From an uncultured Pelagibacteraceae bacterium (lineage in GTDB: Bacteria; Pseudomonadota; Alphaproteobacteria; Pelagibacterales; Pelagibacteraceae), in NCBI GenBank assembly GCA_902522955.1, contig CABYXR010000007.1:1-36722 (forward strand): 36,722 bases of DNA. The letters are read 5' to 3'. Below the pieces are notes generated by a model. That model was not told the origin of the DNA. It did no database searches and saw only the letters and a program-made list of their open reading frames with translations. The stretch's first letter is position 1. Each line of letters opens with the position of its first letter. The position numbers and the translations under genes were made by a program. Shown here piece after piece: positions 1-9,185 of this stretch.

Positions 1-942
1 GGTCTAAAACACACCATAACAGGACACACTTTGTGTGATGAAAAAAAACCAATTCTATTAGAACCAATGGAATTTCCTGATCCAGTCATTGAAATTGCTG
101 TTGAACCTAAAACAAAGGCTGACCAGGAAAAAATGGGTGAAGCTCTTAACAGACTAGCAAAAGAAGACCCTTCGTTCAGAGTTACTTCTGATGAAGAGTC
201 TGGTCAAACCATAATCAAAGGTATGGGCGAACTTCATTTAGATATTATTGTTGATAGAATGAAAAGAGAATTTAAAGTTGAGGCAAATGTTGGCGCACCA
301 CAAGTTGCCTATAGAGAAACAATACTAAGCTCATCAGAGGTTACTTATATTCATAAAAAGCAAAGTGGTGGATCTGGTCAATTTGCTAAAGTAACTTTAA
401 GCGTTGAACCATTAGAGCCAGGAAAAGGAAGAGAAGTTGATAATAAAATTAAAGGGGGCGCCATACCAAAAGAATTTATTCCTGGAGTAGAAAAAGGAGT
501 TCTAAGCGTTGCTGATAGCGGTATTCTTGCTGGTTTTCCTGTTATAGATTATAAAGTAACTATTTTAGACGGACTACATCATGATGTGGACTCAAGTGTT
601 CTTGCATTTGAAATTGCTTCAAGAATGTGTTTTAGGGAAGCGTGTAACAAAGCGTCTTTAAAATTATTAGAACCTATGATGAAGGTAGAGGTAGTTACAC
701 CAGAAGACTTTATGGGAGATGTAATTGGAGATTTAAATAGCAGAAGAGGTCAAGTTGCTTCGACTGAAGCTAGAGGAAATGCTACAGTAATTCAGGCTAC
801 TGTTCCATTAGCTAATATGTTTGGTTATATAAATAATCTAAGATCTTCTACCCAAGGAAGAGCGCAATACACAATGCAATTTAGTCATTATGATAAAGTT
901 CCTCAAAACGTTCAAGACGAAGTAACAAAAAAATTAGCTTAA
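1..942 (+). CDS. fusA: Elongation factor G, C-terminal part (5' end outside window)
   Basis: GTPase that drives tRNA-mRNA translocation on the ribosome. The reading frame is open from base 1, so the gene begins upstream; 313 residues are visible. They start at the end of domain II ([11 protein letters not shown]) and run through domain III ([15 protein letters not shown]), domain IV (VAYRETI and GSGQFAKV) and domain V ([19 protein letters not shown]). The G domain is not in the window. The stop is 2 bases before rpsJ, so the two are surely cotranscribed. tuf, which usually follows fusA in proteobacteria, is not here. Identification is by family motifs and is very secure. Confidence 0.97.
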   Translation, partial: GLKHTITGHTLCDEKKPILLEPMEFPDPVIEIAVEPKTKADQEKMGEALNRLAKEDPSFRVTSDEESGQTIIKGMGELHLDIIVDRMKREFKVEANVGAPQVAYRETILSSSEVTYIHKKQSGGSGQFAKVTLSVEPLEPGKGREVDNKIKGGAIPKEFIPGVEKGVLSVADSGILAGFPVIDYKVTILDGLHHDVDSSVLAFEIASRMCFREACNKASLKLLEPMMKVEVVTPEDFMGDVIGDLNSRRGQVASTEARGNATVIQATVPLANMFGYINNLRSSTQGRAQYTMQFSHYDKVPQNVQDEVTKKLA

Positions 943-944
943 TT

Positions 945-1253
945 ATGGAAAATCAAAATATAAGAATACATTTGAAAGCATATGATAATAAGATATTAGA
1001 TCTTTCTACTGAAGAGATTGTCAATACTGCTAAACGAACTGGGGCCCAGGTTAAAGGACCTATACCTTTGCCTACAAGAATTGAGAGATATACAGTTCTA
1101 CGATCACCCCATATCGATAAAAAAAGTAGAGAACAATTTGAGTCTAGAACACATAAAAGACTTATAGATATAATTGAACCAACACCTCAAACGGTCGAAG
1201 CTTTAATGAAATTAGATTTAGCCTCAGGTGTAGATATAGAAATAAAAATATAA
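945..1253 (+). CDS. rpsJ: 30S ribosomal protein S10 (NusE)
   Basis: S10 is a small-subunit head protein and, as NusE, also partners NusB/NusG in antitermination. The 102-residue protein has the expected length and shows the conserved loop region [14 protein letters not shown] and the [13 protein letters not shown] segment. It starts 2 bases after fusA and ends 1 base before rplC, opening the S10 cluster. In most relatives tuf stands between fusA and this gene; here there is no room for it. No separate promoter is visible, so expression probably depends on read-through from the str cluster. Confidence 0.98.
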   Translation: MENQNIRIHLKAYDNKILDLSTEEIVNTAKRTGAQVKGPIPLPTRIERYTVLRSPHIDKKSREQFESRTHKRLIDIIEPTPQTVEALMKLDLASGVDIEIKI

Positions 1254-1254
1254 A

Positions 1255-1959
1255 ATGAGCTTAGGGTTAATAGGAACAAAAATTGGCATGACAAGAGAGT
1301 TCATGAAAAGTGGGCAGTCAATACCTGTTACAGTGATTAAAGTTGAAAGAGGAAGAGTATTAGACATTATAAGTATAGATAAAAGAGGTTATAACGCAGT
1401 CAAGGTAGGTTTCTTTAAATTAAAAAATTCTAAACTAACAAAACAAATGAAAGGCTATTTTGCAAAAAAAAATACAGAACCTAAAAAAATCTTAAAAGAA
1501 TTTAGAGTTGATAAAATAGATCAATATAAAGAAGGAAATGAGTTTGGTTTAGAGATTTTAAAAGATAAAAAATTTGTTGATGTAAAATCAAGAACTATAG
1601 GTAAAGGATTTGCTGGAGTAATGAAAAGATGGAATTTTGGAGGTCTAAGAGCCTCGCACGGTGTTTCAGTATCTCACAGATCACATGGTTCGACTGGACA
1701 AAGACAAGATCCAGGTAAAGTATTTAAAGGAAAAAAAATGGCAGGTCATATGGGTGACAAGTTAAGAACGATTTTAAATTTAGAAATTATTAAGTCTGAT
1801 ATGAACAATAATCTTATTTATTTGAGAGGTTCAATACCTGGGTCTAAAAATACTACAGTCTATATAAGAGAGTCTGTGAAAAATATAAGTAAAAAAACAG
1901 TTCTAGAAAAATATGAAGCAAAAGTTAAAAAAGCTCAAGCTTCTAAAGGAAAAAAATAA
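1255..1959 (+). CDS. rplC: 50S ribosomal protein L3
   Basis: Early-assembly large-subunit protein that reaches towards the peptidyl-transferase centre. The conserved core is visible: GLIGTKIGMTREF at the N-terminus, GKGFAGVMKRWNFGG in the middle and SHGSTGQRQDPGKVFKG followed by KKMAGHMG. At 234 residues it is longer than the roughly 210 of E. coli L3; the extra length is mainly a lysine-rich C-terminal tail ending KKAQASKGKK. The gene abuts rplD with no spacer (stop at 1957-1959, next ATG at 1960). Confidence 0.98.
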   Translation: MSLGLIGTKIGMTREFMKSGQSIPVTVIKVERGRVLDIISIDKRGYNAVKVGFFKLKNSKLTKQMKGYFAKKNTEPKKILKEFRVDKIDQYKEGNEFGLEILKDKKFVDVKSRTIGKGFAGVMKRWNFGGLRASHGVSVSHRSHGSTGQRQDPGKVFKGKKMAGHMGDKLRTILNLEIIKSDMNNNLIYLRGSIPGSKNTTVYIRESVKNISKKTVLEKYEAKVKKAQASKGKK

Positions 1960-2595
1960 ATGAAATTTCCCGTTTTAAACATTGATGGTTCGAAATCAGA
2001 AACTATGGAAGTCTCAGATAAAATAGTTAAGTTAAAAGTGAACCATAAATTGATTAAATTTGTCATTGATTGGCAGTTAAACCATGCAAAACCGAGAGTG
2101 GCTAAAACAAAACAAAGAAATCAAATTAGAGGATCTACAGTCAAAATTGTAGCTCAGAAGGGTAGTGGTGGTGCTCGTCATGCAAGTAGAAAAGCACCAA
2201 TATTTATAGGCGGCGGTGTTGCTCATGGTCCAAAAGGATCAGTATACAAAATAAAAAAAATTAATAAAAAGGTAAGAAAATTAGCGTTTGCCCAAACTCT
2301 ATCGAAAAAGAATTCAGATAAAAAACTATATATTCTTGCTGATGTAAAAAAAGAGGTCAAAAAAACAAAAGAATTTAATAAATTTCTCTTAAGTAATAAT
2401 TTGAAAAATGCTCTAATCATTTCTGACAAAGGATCTCTGAAAAATATTAATAAATCAGCCAGAAATATTAAAAATGTAAAATTAATTAATGAAATAGGTG
2501 CAAATATTTATGATCTTTTAAAATACAAAAATGTCCTAATAACTTCTACGTCAGTAAAAAATATACAAGAGAGGATATTAAATGAAAAAAATTAA
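1960..2595 (+). CDS. rplD: 50S ribosomal protein L4
   Basis: Large-subunit protein whose extended loop lines the nascent-peptide tunnel. The loop is recognisable as QRNQIRGSTVKIVAQKGSG followed by the GGGVAHGP segment. Length is 211 residues, normal for the family. In enterobacteria L4 also represses its own operon, but the S10 leader needed for that lies outside this window, so nothing can be said here. The last 14 bases overlap the start of rplW. Confidence 0.97.
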   Translation: MKFPVLNIDGSKSETMEVSDKIVKLKVNHKLIKFVIDWQLNHAKPRVAKTKQRNQIRGSTVKIVAQKGSGGARHASRKAPIFIGGGVAHGPKGSVYKIKKINKKVRKLAFAQTLSKKNSDKKLYILADVKKEVKKTKEFNKFLLSNNLKNALIISDKGSLKNINKSARNIKNVKLINEIGANIYDLLKYKNVLITSTSVKNIQERILNEKN

Positions 2596-2875
2596 TTATA
2601 TTGACTCTATAAGAAGCCCCATAATTACAGAAAAAGCTACTATTTTATCTGAACAAAATAAAACTGTGTTTAAAGTTCATAAAAAAGCTAACAAAAAAAC
2701 AATTAAAAAAAATATTGAAAAGTTATTCAAAGTAAATGTGATTAAAGTTAATATTATAAATAGAAAATCAAAATTAAAAATGAGGCAAGGTAGAAAAACT
2801 TTTAAGAGAGGATATAAAAAAGCAATTGTAACATTAAAAAAAGGTCAAAGCATTGATCTTACAACTGGTATATAA
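2582..2875 (+). CDS. rplW: 50S ribosomal protein L23
   Basis: L23 sits at the tunnel exit and is the docking site for trigger factor and SRP. It has 97 residues, a normal length, with the signature N-terminus [11 protein letters not shown] and the family's C-terminal [16 protein letters not shown] segment. The start is supported by a GAGAGGA-type ribosome-binding site a few bases upstream, inside rplD. The gene starts 14 bases before the rplD stop, suggesting translational coupling. The overlap contains a run of seven A. Confidence 0.97.
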   Translation: MKKINYIDSIRSPIITEKATILSEQNKTVFKVHKKANKKTIKKNIEKLFKVNVIKVNIINRKSKLKMRQGRKTFKRGYKKAIVTLKKGQSIDLTTGI

Positions 2876-2877
2876 TC

Positions 2878-3708
2878 ATGGCTTTGAAAACTTTTAAACC
2901 CTATACAAAATCTACTAGAGGCACAGTAGTAGTTGATAAAAGTTCTTTGTGGAAGGGATCCCCATACAAACCTCTAACAAAAGGACAAAACTTTACTGGG
3001 GGAAGAAATAACTATGGAAGAATTACCTCAAGACATATTGGTGGTGGCTCTAAACATAAGTTTAGAATAATTGACTTCTTTAGAAAAAAGAAAAATATTT
3101 CTGCTACTGTCGAAAGGATTGAGTATGATCCTAATAGAACAGCGTATATAGCTTTAATTTCGTATGAGGATAAAGAAAAGTCTTACATTATTTGTCCTCA
3201 AGGATTAAAACAGGGTGACAAAGTAATTTCTGGAAAAAATGTAGAAATTAAAACTGGAAATTCACTTGAGTTAAAAGACATACCTCCCGGTACTCTAATT
3301 CACAATGTTGAACTTATTCCAGGTAATGGAGGTAAATTGGCAAGGTCAGCTGGTTCTTCGATCACTTTATCCGGTTATGATGGTGATTACGCAATTTTGA
3401 GGTTATCTTCTGGCGAGACTAGAAAAGTTAATAGCAATTGTATAGCAACGATTGGAGTAGTCTCAAATCCAGATCAAAAAAATATAAAGATTGGAAAAGC
3501 TGGAAGAAGTAGGTGGAGAGGAAAAAGACCTCAAACTCGAGGAGTTGCAATGAATCCCGTAGACCATCCTCATGGCGGAGGAGAGGGTAAAACTTCTGGT
3601 GGAAGAAGCCCAGTTTCTCCATGGGGGCAATCAGCGAAAGGTTTAAAAACAAGAAGACCAAAAAGAAGTGACAAATTAATTATAACACGAAGGAAAAAAA
3701 GAAAATAA
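2878..3708 (+). CDS. rplB: 50S ribosomal protein L2
   Basis: L2 is needed for subunit association and peptidyl-transferase activity. The 276-residue product matches the usual length. It carries [19 protein letters not shown] near the N-terminus, the SH3-like core with [13 protein letters not shown], and the diagnostic [13 protein letters not shown] whose histidine lies near the peptidyl-transferase centre. The basic C-terminus is typical. Its final base is shared with the ATG of rpsS. Confidence 0.98.
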   Translation: MALKTFKPYTKSTRGTVVVDKSSLWKGSPYKPLTKGQNFTGGRNNYGRITSRHIGGGSKHKFRIIDFFRKKKNISATVERIEYDPNRTAYIALISYEDKEKSYIICPQGLKQGDKVISGKNVEIKTGNSLELKDIPPGTLIHNVELIPGNGGKLARSAGSSITLSGYDGDYAILRLSSGETRKVNSNCIATIGVVSNPDQKNIKIGKAGRSRWRGKRPQTRGVAMNPVDHPHGGGEGKTSGGRSPVSPWGQSAKGLKTRRPKRSDKLIITRRKKRK

Positions 3709-4040
3709 TGACTAGATCTGTTTGGAAAGGACCATTTGTACATCCAAGTTTATTAAAAAAAATTGATAAACTGAAAAATACACCCAATAAAAAACCTATT
3801 AAAACTTGGTCAAGGAATTCAACAATTATTCCTGATTTTGTAGGCTACAGTTTTATGATCCATAATGGAAAGTCATTTATTCCAATAACAATATCAGAGG
3901 AAATGGTTGGACATAAACTCGGTGAATTTGCACCAACTAGAACTTTTAAAGGTCATACGCCAGCAGACAAAAAAGCTGCAGCCGTTGCAGCAACATCTGC
4001 GGCACCAGCGAAACCAGGAGCCACAGATGCAAAAAAATAA
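3708..4040 (+). CDS. rpsS: 30S ribosomal protein S19 with Ala/Lys-rich C-terminal extension
   Basis: S19 is a small-subunit head protein next to S13 and the decoding region. The family core is clear: [33 protein letters not shown] and [16 protein letters not shown]. The protein is 110 residues, about 18 longer than the usual 92. The extra part is a low-complexity tail rich in alanine and lysine ([21 protein letters not shown] region, ending at base 4037). The end overlaps rplV by 14 bases. Identity is secure; the function of the tail is unknown. Confidence 0.96.
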   Translation: MTRSVWKGPFVHPSLLKKIDKLKNTPNKKPIKTWSRNSTIIPDFVGYSFMIHNGKSFIPITISEEMVGHKLGEFAPTRTFKGHTPADKKAAAVAATSAAPAKPGATDAKK

Positions 4041-4395
4041 CAATACAATTAAAGCAATAAATAAAAATGTGAGATCAAGTCCAAGAAAATTATCTTTAGT
4101 TTGTAATTTTATTAAAGGAAAAAAAGCTGATTTAGCTTTAAGAGATTTAGAATTTTCAAGAAAAAGAATAGCTAAAGATGTAAGCAAAACCGTTAAATCA
4201 GCAATATCAAATGCAGAAAATAATAATCAGTATGACATTGACGATTTATTCGTTAAAGAAGCTTATGTTGGTAAATCATTGGTTATGAAACGATTTAGAC
4301 CAAGAGCAAAAGGAAGAGCCAGCCCTATCAAAAAACCATTTAGTAGGATTACAATAGTTTTAGAAGAAAAAAAGACAAAAAAGGAAAATAAATAA
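4027..4395 (+). CDS. rplV: 50S ribosomal protein L22
   Basis: L22 lines the exit tunnel and contacts all 23S rRNA domains. The start is set at ATG 4027 ([11 protein letters not shown]...), preceded by AGGAG inside rpsS; the frame stays open back to 3907 but that upstream part reads as out-of-frame S19 sequence. From this start the protein is 122 residues, the expected size, with [10 protein letters not shown] near the N-terminus and the conserved [20 protein letters not shown] loop region near the C-terminus. Overlaps rpsS by 14 bases and rpsC by 1. Confidence 0.95.
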   Translation: MQKNNNTIKAINKNVRSSPRKLSLVCNFIKGKKADLALRDLEFSRKRIAKDVSKTVKSAISNAENNNQYDIDDLFVKEAYVGKSLVMKRFRPRAKGRASPIKKPFSRITIVLEEKKTKKENK

Positions 4396-5081
4396 TGGGA
4401 CAGAAAATTAATCCAATAGGCCTTAGATTAGGTATTAATAGAGGATGGGACTCTACTTGGTTTGCAAAGAAAAAAGATTTTGGAAAATACTTAATTGAAG
4501 ACTTTAAAATAAGAAATTATATAAGAAAAAATATTTTAAATTCAGGTGTATCAGAAATTATTATCGAAAGATCTTCAAAAAAATGTATCGTCTCAATACA
4601 TACTTCAAGACCAGGTTTTGTAATTGGAAAAAAGGGTGCAGATATTGAGAAAATTAAAAAAAATATTATGAAAATTACTGATAGTGAAGTCAATGTAAAT
4701 ATAAAAGAGATAAAGAAGCCTGAACTAAATTCAAACTTAGTAGCTGAAAATATTGCTCAACAATTAGTAAAAAGAATAGCCTATAGAAGAGCTATGAAAA
4801 GAGCGATGCAATCGGCCATGAGACTAAATGCAAAAGGGATTAAAGTAATGTTAAGTGGAAGATTAGCAGGAAATGAAATTGCAAGAACTGAATGGCTCAG
4901 AGAAGGAAGCATTCCATCTCACACATTGAGAGCTGACATAGATTATGGTTTTGCTGAGGCGTTAACTACCTATGGAATAATAGGAGTTAAAGTTTGGATC
5001 TATAAAGGTGAGTTAATGGCTAAAGATGTTGAAAAAGAAAAAAAAGAAAGGGTAAAAAGTGCTACAACCAGTAAGAACTAA
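4395..5081 (+). CDS. rpsC: 30S ribosomal protein S3
   Basis: S3 forms part of the mRNA entry channel. The start [20 protein letters not shown] is the family signature. A KH domain follows with [16 protein letters not shown] (GxxG loop GKKG), then the C-terminal domain with [14 protein letters not shown] and [15 protein letters not shown]. Length 228 residues is normal. The start codon shares its A with the rplV stop (TAATG), and the 3' end overlaps rplP by 23 bases. Confidence 0.98.
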   Translation: MGQKINPIGLRLGINRGWDSTWFAKKKDFGKYLIEDFKIRNYIRKNILNSGVSEIIIERSSKKCIVSIHTSRPGFVIGKKGADIEKIKKNIMKITDSEVNVNIKEIKKPELNSNLVAENIAQQLVKRIAYRRAMKRAMQSAMRLNAKGIKVMLSGRLAGNEIARTEWLREGSIPSHTLRADIDYGFAEALTTYGIIGVKVWIYKGELMAKDVEKEKKERVKSATTSKN

Positions 5082-5463
5082 ATACAGAAAAGCTTTTAAA
5101 GGAAGAATACATGGAAAAGCTGCTCGAGCAGTTAAGTTAAACTATGGTCAATTTGGACTAAAAGCAATTGAACCAGATAGAATTATTGGTAAGCAAATTG
5201 AAGCTGCAAGAGTTGCGCTCACAAGATACATGAAACGAACTGGAAAAGTTTGGACAAGAATATTTCCAAATATTCCAGTCTCGAAAAAACCTACTGAGGT
5301 AAGAATGGGTAAAGGAAAAGGTTCGCCAGAATACTATGCTTGTAGAGTAAAACCAGGAAGAATAATTTTTGAAGTTGACGGTGTAACCGAGGACGTGGCT
5401 AAAGTTGCTCTTTACAAAGCATCAGCAAAATTACCTATTAAAACAAAATTTATAAAACGATAA
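5059..5463 (+). CDS. rplP: 50S ribosomal protein L16 (GTG start)
   Basis: L16 helps organise the A site and P site of the 50S subunit. The start is GTG at 5059, giving [16 protein letters not shown], an almost exact match to the usual L16 N-terminus, so this non-ATG start is well supported even though it lies 23 bases inside rpsC. The rest is typical: [31 protein letters not shown] and [11 protein letters not shown] at the end. Length 134 residues. Confidence 0.96.
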   Translation: MLQPVRTKYRKAFKGRIHGKAARAVKLNYGQFGLKAIEPDRIIGKQIEAARVALTRYMKRTGKVWTRIFPNIPVSKKPTEVRMGKGKGSPEYYACRVKPGRIIFEVDGVTEDVAKVALYKASAKLPIKTKFIKR

Positions 5464-5465
5464 TT

Positions 5466-5654
5466 ATGAAAAAAAAAAAAGACGATAAAAAATTAACTAA
5501 AGATCAGGCTGAAAGAAAAATACTTACTTTGAAAAAAGATTTATTTAACATAAGGTTTAAAAAAATAAATAATCAAGTTGAAAATTCAGCTCAATATAGT
5601 GAAATTAAAAAAAATATAGCTAGGTTATATACAACATTAAAGAATTCAAAATGA
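5466..5654 (+). CDS. rpmC: 50S ribosomal protein L29
   Basis: Small helical protein near the tunnel exit, next to L23. The product is 62 residues with a very lysine-rich N-terminus and the family's two-helix pattern; [19 protein letters not shown] corresponds to the usual FNLRFQxATGQLEN region. Its ATGA overlap with rpsQ indicates translational coupling. Position between rplP and rpsQ confirms the call. Confidence 0.93.
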   Translation: MKKKKDDKKLTKDQAERKILTLKKDLFNIRFKKINNQVENSAQYSEIKKNIARLYTTLKNSK

Positions 5655-5881
5655 GTAAAAAAATTTTAAAAGGAATAGTAACAAGTGCAAAAAACAATAA
5701 GACTATAGTTGTGGAGGTTACAAGAAAATTTAAACACCCTTTTTATGAAAAAGTTATAAAAAGGACTAAAAAATATCACGCACATGATGAAGAAAATAAA
5801 TTTAAAGAGGGAGAAGCTGTATTAATTATTGAATGCAAGCCTATATCTAAAAAAAAAACTTGGCAGGTAATGGATAAATGA
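5651..5881 (+). CDS. rpsQ: 30S ribosomal protein S17
   Basis: Primary rRNA-binding OB-fold protein of the small subunit. The 76-residue product shows [36 protein letters not shown] and [13 protein letters not shown], all expected for S17. It starts inside the rpmC stop (ATGA) and ends with the same 4-base overlap onto rplN, a chain of coupled starts. Confidence 0.96.
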   Translation: MSKKILKGIVTSAKNNKTIVVEVTRKFKHPFYEKVIKRTKKYHAHDEENKFKEGEAVLIIECKPISKKKTWQVMDK

Positions 5882-6246
5882 TTCAGGTTCAAACAGAATT
5901 AATGGTAGCAGATAATACTGGAGCTAAAAGAGTTGAATGCATCAAAGTATTGGGTGGTTCGAAGAGAAGGTATGCCTCTGTAGGTGATCTAATAGTAATA
6001 AGCGTTAAAGACGCAATACCTAAGGGTAAAGTAAAAAAAGGAACAGTTCACAAGGCTGTAGTAGTGAGAACTAGAAAAGAAATTTATAGGGACGATGGAT
6101 CAAAAGTTCAATTTGATACAAATGCTGTAGTTTTAACTGACGAGAAGGGTGAACCAATAGGCACTAGAATTTTTGGACCAGTAACAAGAGAACTTAGAAC
6201 GAGGGGACACACTAAGATTATCTCTCTCGCACCAGAGGTTTTATAA
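5878..6246 (+). CDS. rplN: 50S ribosomal protein L14
   Basis: Highly conserved beta-barrel protein at the subunit interface. Length is 122 residues, exactly as usual. Signature parts are [20 protein letters not shown] at the start, [20 protein letters not shown] in the middle and [13 protein letters not shown] near the end. It overlaps rpsQ by 4 bases and is separated from rplX by one base. Confidence 0.98.
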   Translation: MIQVQTELMVADNTGAKRVECIKVLGGSKRRYASVGDLIVISVKDAIPKGKVKKGTVHKAVVVRTRKEIYRDDGSKVQFDTNAVVLTDEKGEPIGTRIFGPVTRELRTRGHTKIISLAPEVL

Positions 6247-6247
6247 C

Positions 6248-6499
6248 ATGATGATAAAAAAAGGAATGCAAGTTAAGGTTATTTCTGGGAAAGATAAGGG
6301 TAAAACTGGAGAAATTTTGGAAATTGACAGAAAATTAAAAAGGTTAAAGATAAAATCTATTAATATGATTAAAAAGCATTTAAAACCTACAAAAGAAAAT
6401 AAAGGTGGAATCATTTCTAAAGAGAACTTTATACATTTTTCTAATGTAAAAAATGTTGATCAAAATAAAAAAGAAAAAAAAATAGCAGGTAAAAAATGA
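6248..6499 (+). CDS. rplX: 50S ribosomal protein L24
   Basis: Assembly-initiating large-subunit protein with a KOW domain. KOW sequence is visible as KGMQVKVISGKDKGKTGEIL, followed by NMIKKHLKPTKENKGGI. At 83 residues it is shorter than the roughly 100 usual, and its C-terminus is a lysine-rich stretch. Two adjacent ATG codons (6248 and 6251) could both serve; a GAGG at about 6235 fits the first slightly better. Overlaps rplE by 4 bases. Confidence 0.94.
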   Translation: MMIKKGMQVKVISGKDKGKTGEILEIDRKLKRLKIKSINMIKKHLKPTKENKGGIISKENFIHFSNVKNVDQNKKEKKIAGKK

Positions 6500-7047
6500 T
6501 ACCAAGATTAAAAACATCATATGAAAAAGAGATTATTAGCAAACTAGCTAGCAAATTAAATTTGAAAAATAAACATGAAGTACCAAAAATTTCTAAAATT
6601 ATTTTAAATATGGGATTAGGCGAGGATGCATCTGACGGCAAGAAATTAAAAGCTTGTATTGAAGATATGTCTTTAATAACTGGTCAAAGGCCAATTATAA
6701 CAAAATTTAAAAAATCAATTTCAAATTTTAAAACAAGAAAAGGTTCTAATGCTGGAGTAAAGGTGACTCTTAGATCTAACAAAATGTACGAGTTCATAGA
6801 TAGGCTTGTTAATATAGCATTACCTAGAATAAAAGACTTTAGGGGCTTAACACCAAAAGGAATAGATAATTCAAATAATTATTCTTTTGGTATAAAAGAA
6901 CATATAATTTTTCCAGAAGTAAATTTTGACAAAGTAGATAAAATAAGAGGATTGGATATTACTATAGTGACTACAAGTAAAAATAAAAATGGCACTGTAG
7001 AATTATTAAAAGAATTTAATTTTCCATTAAATAGTAAAAAAAATTGA
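6496..7047 (+). CDS. rplE: 50S ribosomal protein L5
   Basis: L5 binds 5S rRNA and contacts P-site tRNA. The 183-residue product shows KISKIILNMGLGEDASDGK, the TGQRPIITKFKKSISNFK segment, GVKVTLRSNKMYEF and the C-terminal GLDITIVTTSKNK. Length is as expected. It begins inside the rplX stop (ATGA) and is followed after 7 bases by rpsN. Confidence 0.97.
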   Translation: MIPRLKTSYEKEIISKLASKLNLKNKHEVPKISKIILNMGLGEDASDGKKLKACIEDMSLITGQRPIITKFKKSISNFKTRKGSNAGVKVTLRSNKMYEFIDRLVNIALPRIKDFRGLTPKGIDNSNNYSFGIKEHIIFPEVNFDKVDKIRGLDITIVTTSKNKNGTVELLKEFNFPLNSKKN

Positions 7048-7054
7048 GGTAAAA

Positions 7055-7360
7055 ATGGCAAAAACAAGCGCTATACAAAAAAACTTAAAGAGAATGAAGC
7101 TAGTTAAAAGATACGCAAAAAAAAGAGCAGCTTTAAAGAAAATTATTAAAAATAAAAAACTTGAATTGTCCGAAAGATTTGCTGCACAACTTAAACTGAA
7201 TAAGCTTCCAAAAAATTCTTCAAAAATAAGGGTAAGAAACAGATGTGAAGTATCAGGTAGGCCACATGGAGTTTATAGAAAATTAAAAATATCTAGAATA
7301 GCCTTAAGAGACATGGCGTCATCAGGCAAAATTCCAGGTATAACAAAATCGAGCTGGTAG
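7055..7360 (+). CDS. rpsN: 30S ribosomal protein S14, zinc-free type
   Basis: Small-subunit head protein. The 101-residue length and absence of the CxxC...CxxC zinc motif put it in the longer, zinc-independent S14 class common in proteobacteria. The conserved end RNRCEVSGRPHGVYRKLKIS then MASSGKIPGITKSSW is clear. A GAGGT ribosome-binding site precedes the ATG. Being the only S14 here, it would not give zinc-responsive swapping. Confidence 0.97.
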   Translation: MAKTSAIQKNLKRMKLVKRYAKKRAALKKIIKNKKLELSERFAAQLKLNKLPKNSSKIRVRNRCEVSGRPHGVYRKLKISRIALRDMASSGKIPGITKSSW

Positions 7361-7367
7361 GAGGAAT

Positions 7368-7766
7368 ATGACATTAACAGATCCAATAGGAGATATGTTT
7401 TCAAGAATTAGAAATGGTCAATTAAGATCATTAAATTCTATAAACATACCCTCTTCTAATTTCAGGCAAAATATATTAAAAATTTTAAAGAATGAAGGAT
7501 ATATAAAAGATTATTTTATTAAAAAAACAGAAAATAATAAAATTACCTTGAAAATAAACTTAAAATATTATGAGGGTTTTCCGGTAATCAAAGAGATAAA
7601 AAGAATTTCTAAACCAGGTAGAAGAATTTATTCTAGAGCTAATAGCATTCCAAAAGTTATGAATGGACTTGGACTAGCAATTCTTTCCACACCAAAAGGA
7701 GTTATGTCAGACTCAGAAGCTAGAAAAAATAATGTAGGTGGTGAAATAATTTGTAGGGTATTTTAA
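7368..7766 (+). CDS. rpsH: 30S ribosomal protein S8
   Basis: 16S rRNA central-domain binder; in E. coli it is the translational repressor of the spc operon. The protein is 132 residues with TDPIGDMFSRIRNGQ at the start, RISKPGRRIYSR in the middle and LGLAILSTPKGVMSDSEAR near the end. Its ribosome-binding site (AGGAGGA at 7359-7365, overlapping the rpsN stop) is the strongest match to the anti-Shine-Dalgarno sequence noticed in the window. Shares one base with rplF. Confidence 0.97.
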   Translation: MTLTDPIGDMFSRIRNGQLRSLNSINIPSSNFRQNILKILKNEGYIKDYFIKKTENNKITLKINLKYYEGFPVIKEIKRISKPGRRIYSRANSIPKVMNGLGLAILSTPKGVMSDSEARKNNVGGEIICRVF

Positions 7767-8311
7767 TGTCAAAGATTGGTAAAAAAAATATAATTGTTCC
7801 AAAAGAGTCCTCAGTTAAAATTGAAGGAAATAATCTTACAATTAGTGGACCAAAAGGATCTAAATCTCTTACTATAAACGATAAAATCTTTTCATCTAAA
7901 CTTAATGAGAAAAATGAATTTCAACTTTTACCTTTAAATAAAAAGATCGATAAAAAAACAAGTATTTTGTGGGGCACTTATAGAAGTCTAATTAACAATG
8001 CAATTAAAGGAGTTTCAGAAGGGCACGAAAAAACTTTACAACTAAGCGGTGTAGGTTTTAGAGCAAGCATTAAAGGTGAAAATTTAAATTTACAAATTGG
8101 ATTTAGTCATGATGTTAACTTTAGAATTCCAAAAGATATTAAGATAACAGTCGAGAAACAAACATTAATTAAGATAAGCGGTGTTGATAAAGATTTAGTT
8201 TCAAAAACTTCAGCTGATATCAAAGGGTTAAAACCTGTTGAACCATACAAAGCAAAAGGAATTACTGAAAAAGGCCAGTTTATTTTAAGAAAAGAGGGCA
8301 AAAAGAAATAA
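7766..8311 (+). CDS. rplF: 50S ribosomal protein L6
   Basis: L6 lies at the base of the L7/L12 stalk near the factor-binding site. The 181-residue protein begins MSKIGKKNIIVPKESSVKI and contains the two tandem L6 folds; GVSEGHEKTLQLSGVGFRA marks the junction and EPYKAKGITEKGQFILRKEG the conserved C-terminal part. It starts on the last base of rpsH and ends directly against rplR. Confidence 0.97.
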   Translation: MSKIGKKNIIVPKESSVKIEGNNLTISGPKGSKSLTINDKIFSSKLNEKNEFQLLPLNKKIDKKTSILWGTYRSLINNAIKGVSEGHEKTLQLSGVGFRASIKGENLNLQIGFSHDVNFRIPKDIKITVEKQTLIKISGVDKDLVSKTSADIKGLKPVEPYKAKGITEKGQFILRKEGKKK

Positions 8312-8665
8312 ATGAGCAAAAGAGACAATAAAACTAAAAGAAAATTAAGAAATAGAAAAAAACTTATGTCTGTAAACACTAATAAGTTACGTATCTCTGT
8401 GACGAAATCACTAAATAATTTTTCTGCTCAAATTATTGACGATAAACTAAGAAAAACATTGGTATCAGCTTCATCAATAGAAAAAGAAATAAAAAAAAGT
8501 AAATCTAAAAAAATTGAAAAATCAAGTTTAATAGGTGAAATATTGGCAAAAAGAGCAAAAGAAAAGAATATTAACGAAGTATATTTTGACAGGGGAGAAC
8601 ATAAATATCATGGTCGAATAAAAGCTTTTGCTGAAACACTAAGAAAGAATGGATTGAAATTTTAA
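8312..8665 (+). CDS. rplR: 50S ribosomal protein L18
   Basis: 5S rRNA-binding protein. The 117-residue product shows [18 protein letters not shown] after a basic N-terminal segment, and the diagnostic C-terminal [19 protein letters not shown] followed by LRKNGLKF. The normal family motif is FDRxGxxYHGRVKALA, so the match is strong. It starts with no gap after rplF and ends 1 base before rpsE. Confidence 0.97.
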   Translation: MSKRDNKTKRKLRNRKKLMSVNTNKLRISVTKSLNNFSAQIIDDKLRKTLVSASSIEKEIKKSKSKKIEKSSLIGEILAKRAKEKNINEVYFDRGEHKYHGRIKAFAETLRKNGLKF

Positions 8666-8666
8666 T

Positions 8667-9185
8667 ATGGTAGATATAAAAAAACCTGAGAGTGATATAA
8701 AAGAAAAATTAGTTGCAATAAATAGGATTACCAAGGTAGTTAAGGGTGGTAGAAGATTTGGTTTTGCCGCCCTCGTTGTAGTTGGAAATCAAAAAGGTTC
8801 TGTAGGAATAGGTCAAGGCAAGTCAAAACAAGTTCCTGACGCTATTAAAAAAGCCACAGAAGTTGCAAAAAGAAATTTGATACAAATACCACTTAAAGAA
8901 GGAAGAACTTTACACCATGATGTAAAAGGAAAAAATGGTTCAGGTAAAGTTTTTATGAGATCGGCGCCTGCTGGAACAGGTATAATTGCTGGAGGCGCTA
9001 TACGATCAGTTTGTGAAGTTTTGGGAGTTCAAGATGTTGTTGCAAAATCCTTGGGATCATCTAACCCTCACAATGTACTAAAAGCTTGTGTTAACGGTCT
9101 AAGATCGCAAACTTCTCCCAAGTTATTGTCTACCATTAGAGGTAAAAAAATATCAGATATTATTATAAAAAGAGAGACTAAATAA
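8667..9185 (+). CDS. rpsE: 30S ribosomal protein S5
   Basis: S5 forms part of the mRNA entrance and affects decoding fidelity. The 172-residue protein has the double-stranded-RNA-binding domain with [20 protein letters not shown] and [20 protein letters not shown], followed by [20 protein letters not shown] and [13 protein letters not shown]. The stop overlaps the rplO start by one base, so the usual rpmD between these genes is missing. Confidence 0.98.
   Translation: MVDIKKPESDIKEKLVAINRITKVVKGGRRFGFAALVVVGNQKGSVGIGQGKSKQVPDAIKKATEVAKRNLIQIPLKEGRTLHHDVKGKNGSGKVFMRSAPAGTGIIAGGAIRSVCEVLGVQDVVAKSLGSSNPHNVLKACVNGLRSQTSPKLLSTIRGKKISDIIIKRETK

Noticed and set aside
2223..2429. Minus-strand open frame inside rplD
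   Set aside because: Antisense shadow of a highly conserved ribosomal gene; composition reflects reverse complement of lysine codons (long F/L runs) and no family motif or ribosome-binding site is seen. The same holds for the minus-strand frames in rplB, rplV, rplX/rplE, rplF/rplR, rplO, rpsK/rpoA and rplQ.
3907..4026. Upstream 40 codons in frame with rplV
   Set aside because: This stretch is the +1 frame of the rpsS tail; it has no L22 similarity, and ATG 4027 with an AGGAG ribosome-binding site gives the normal L22 length.
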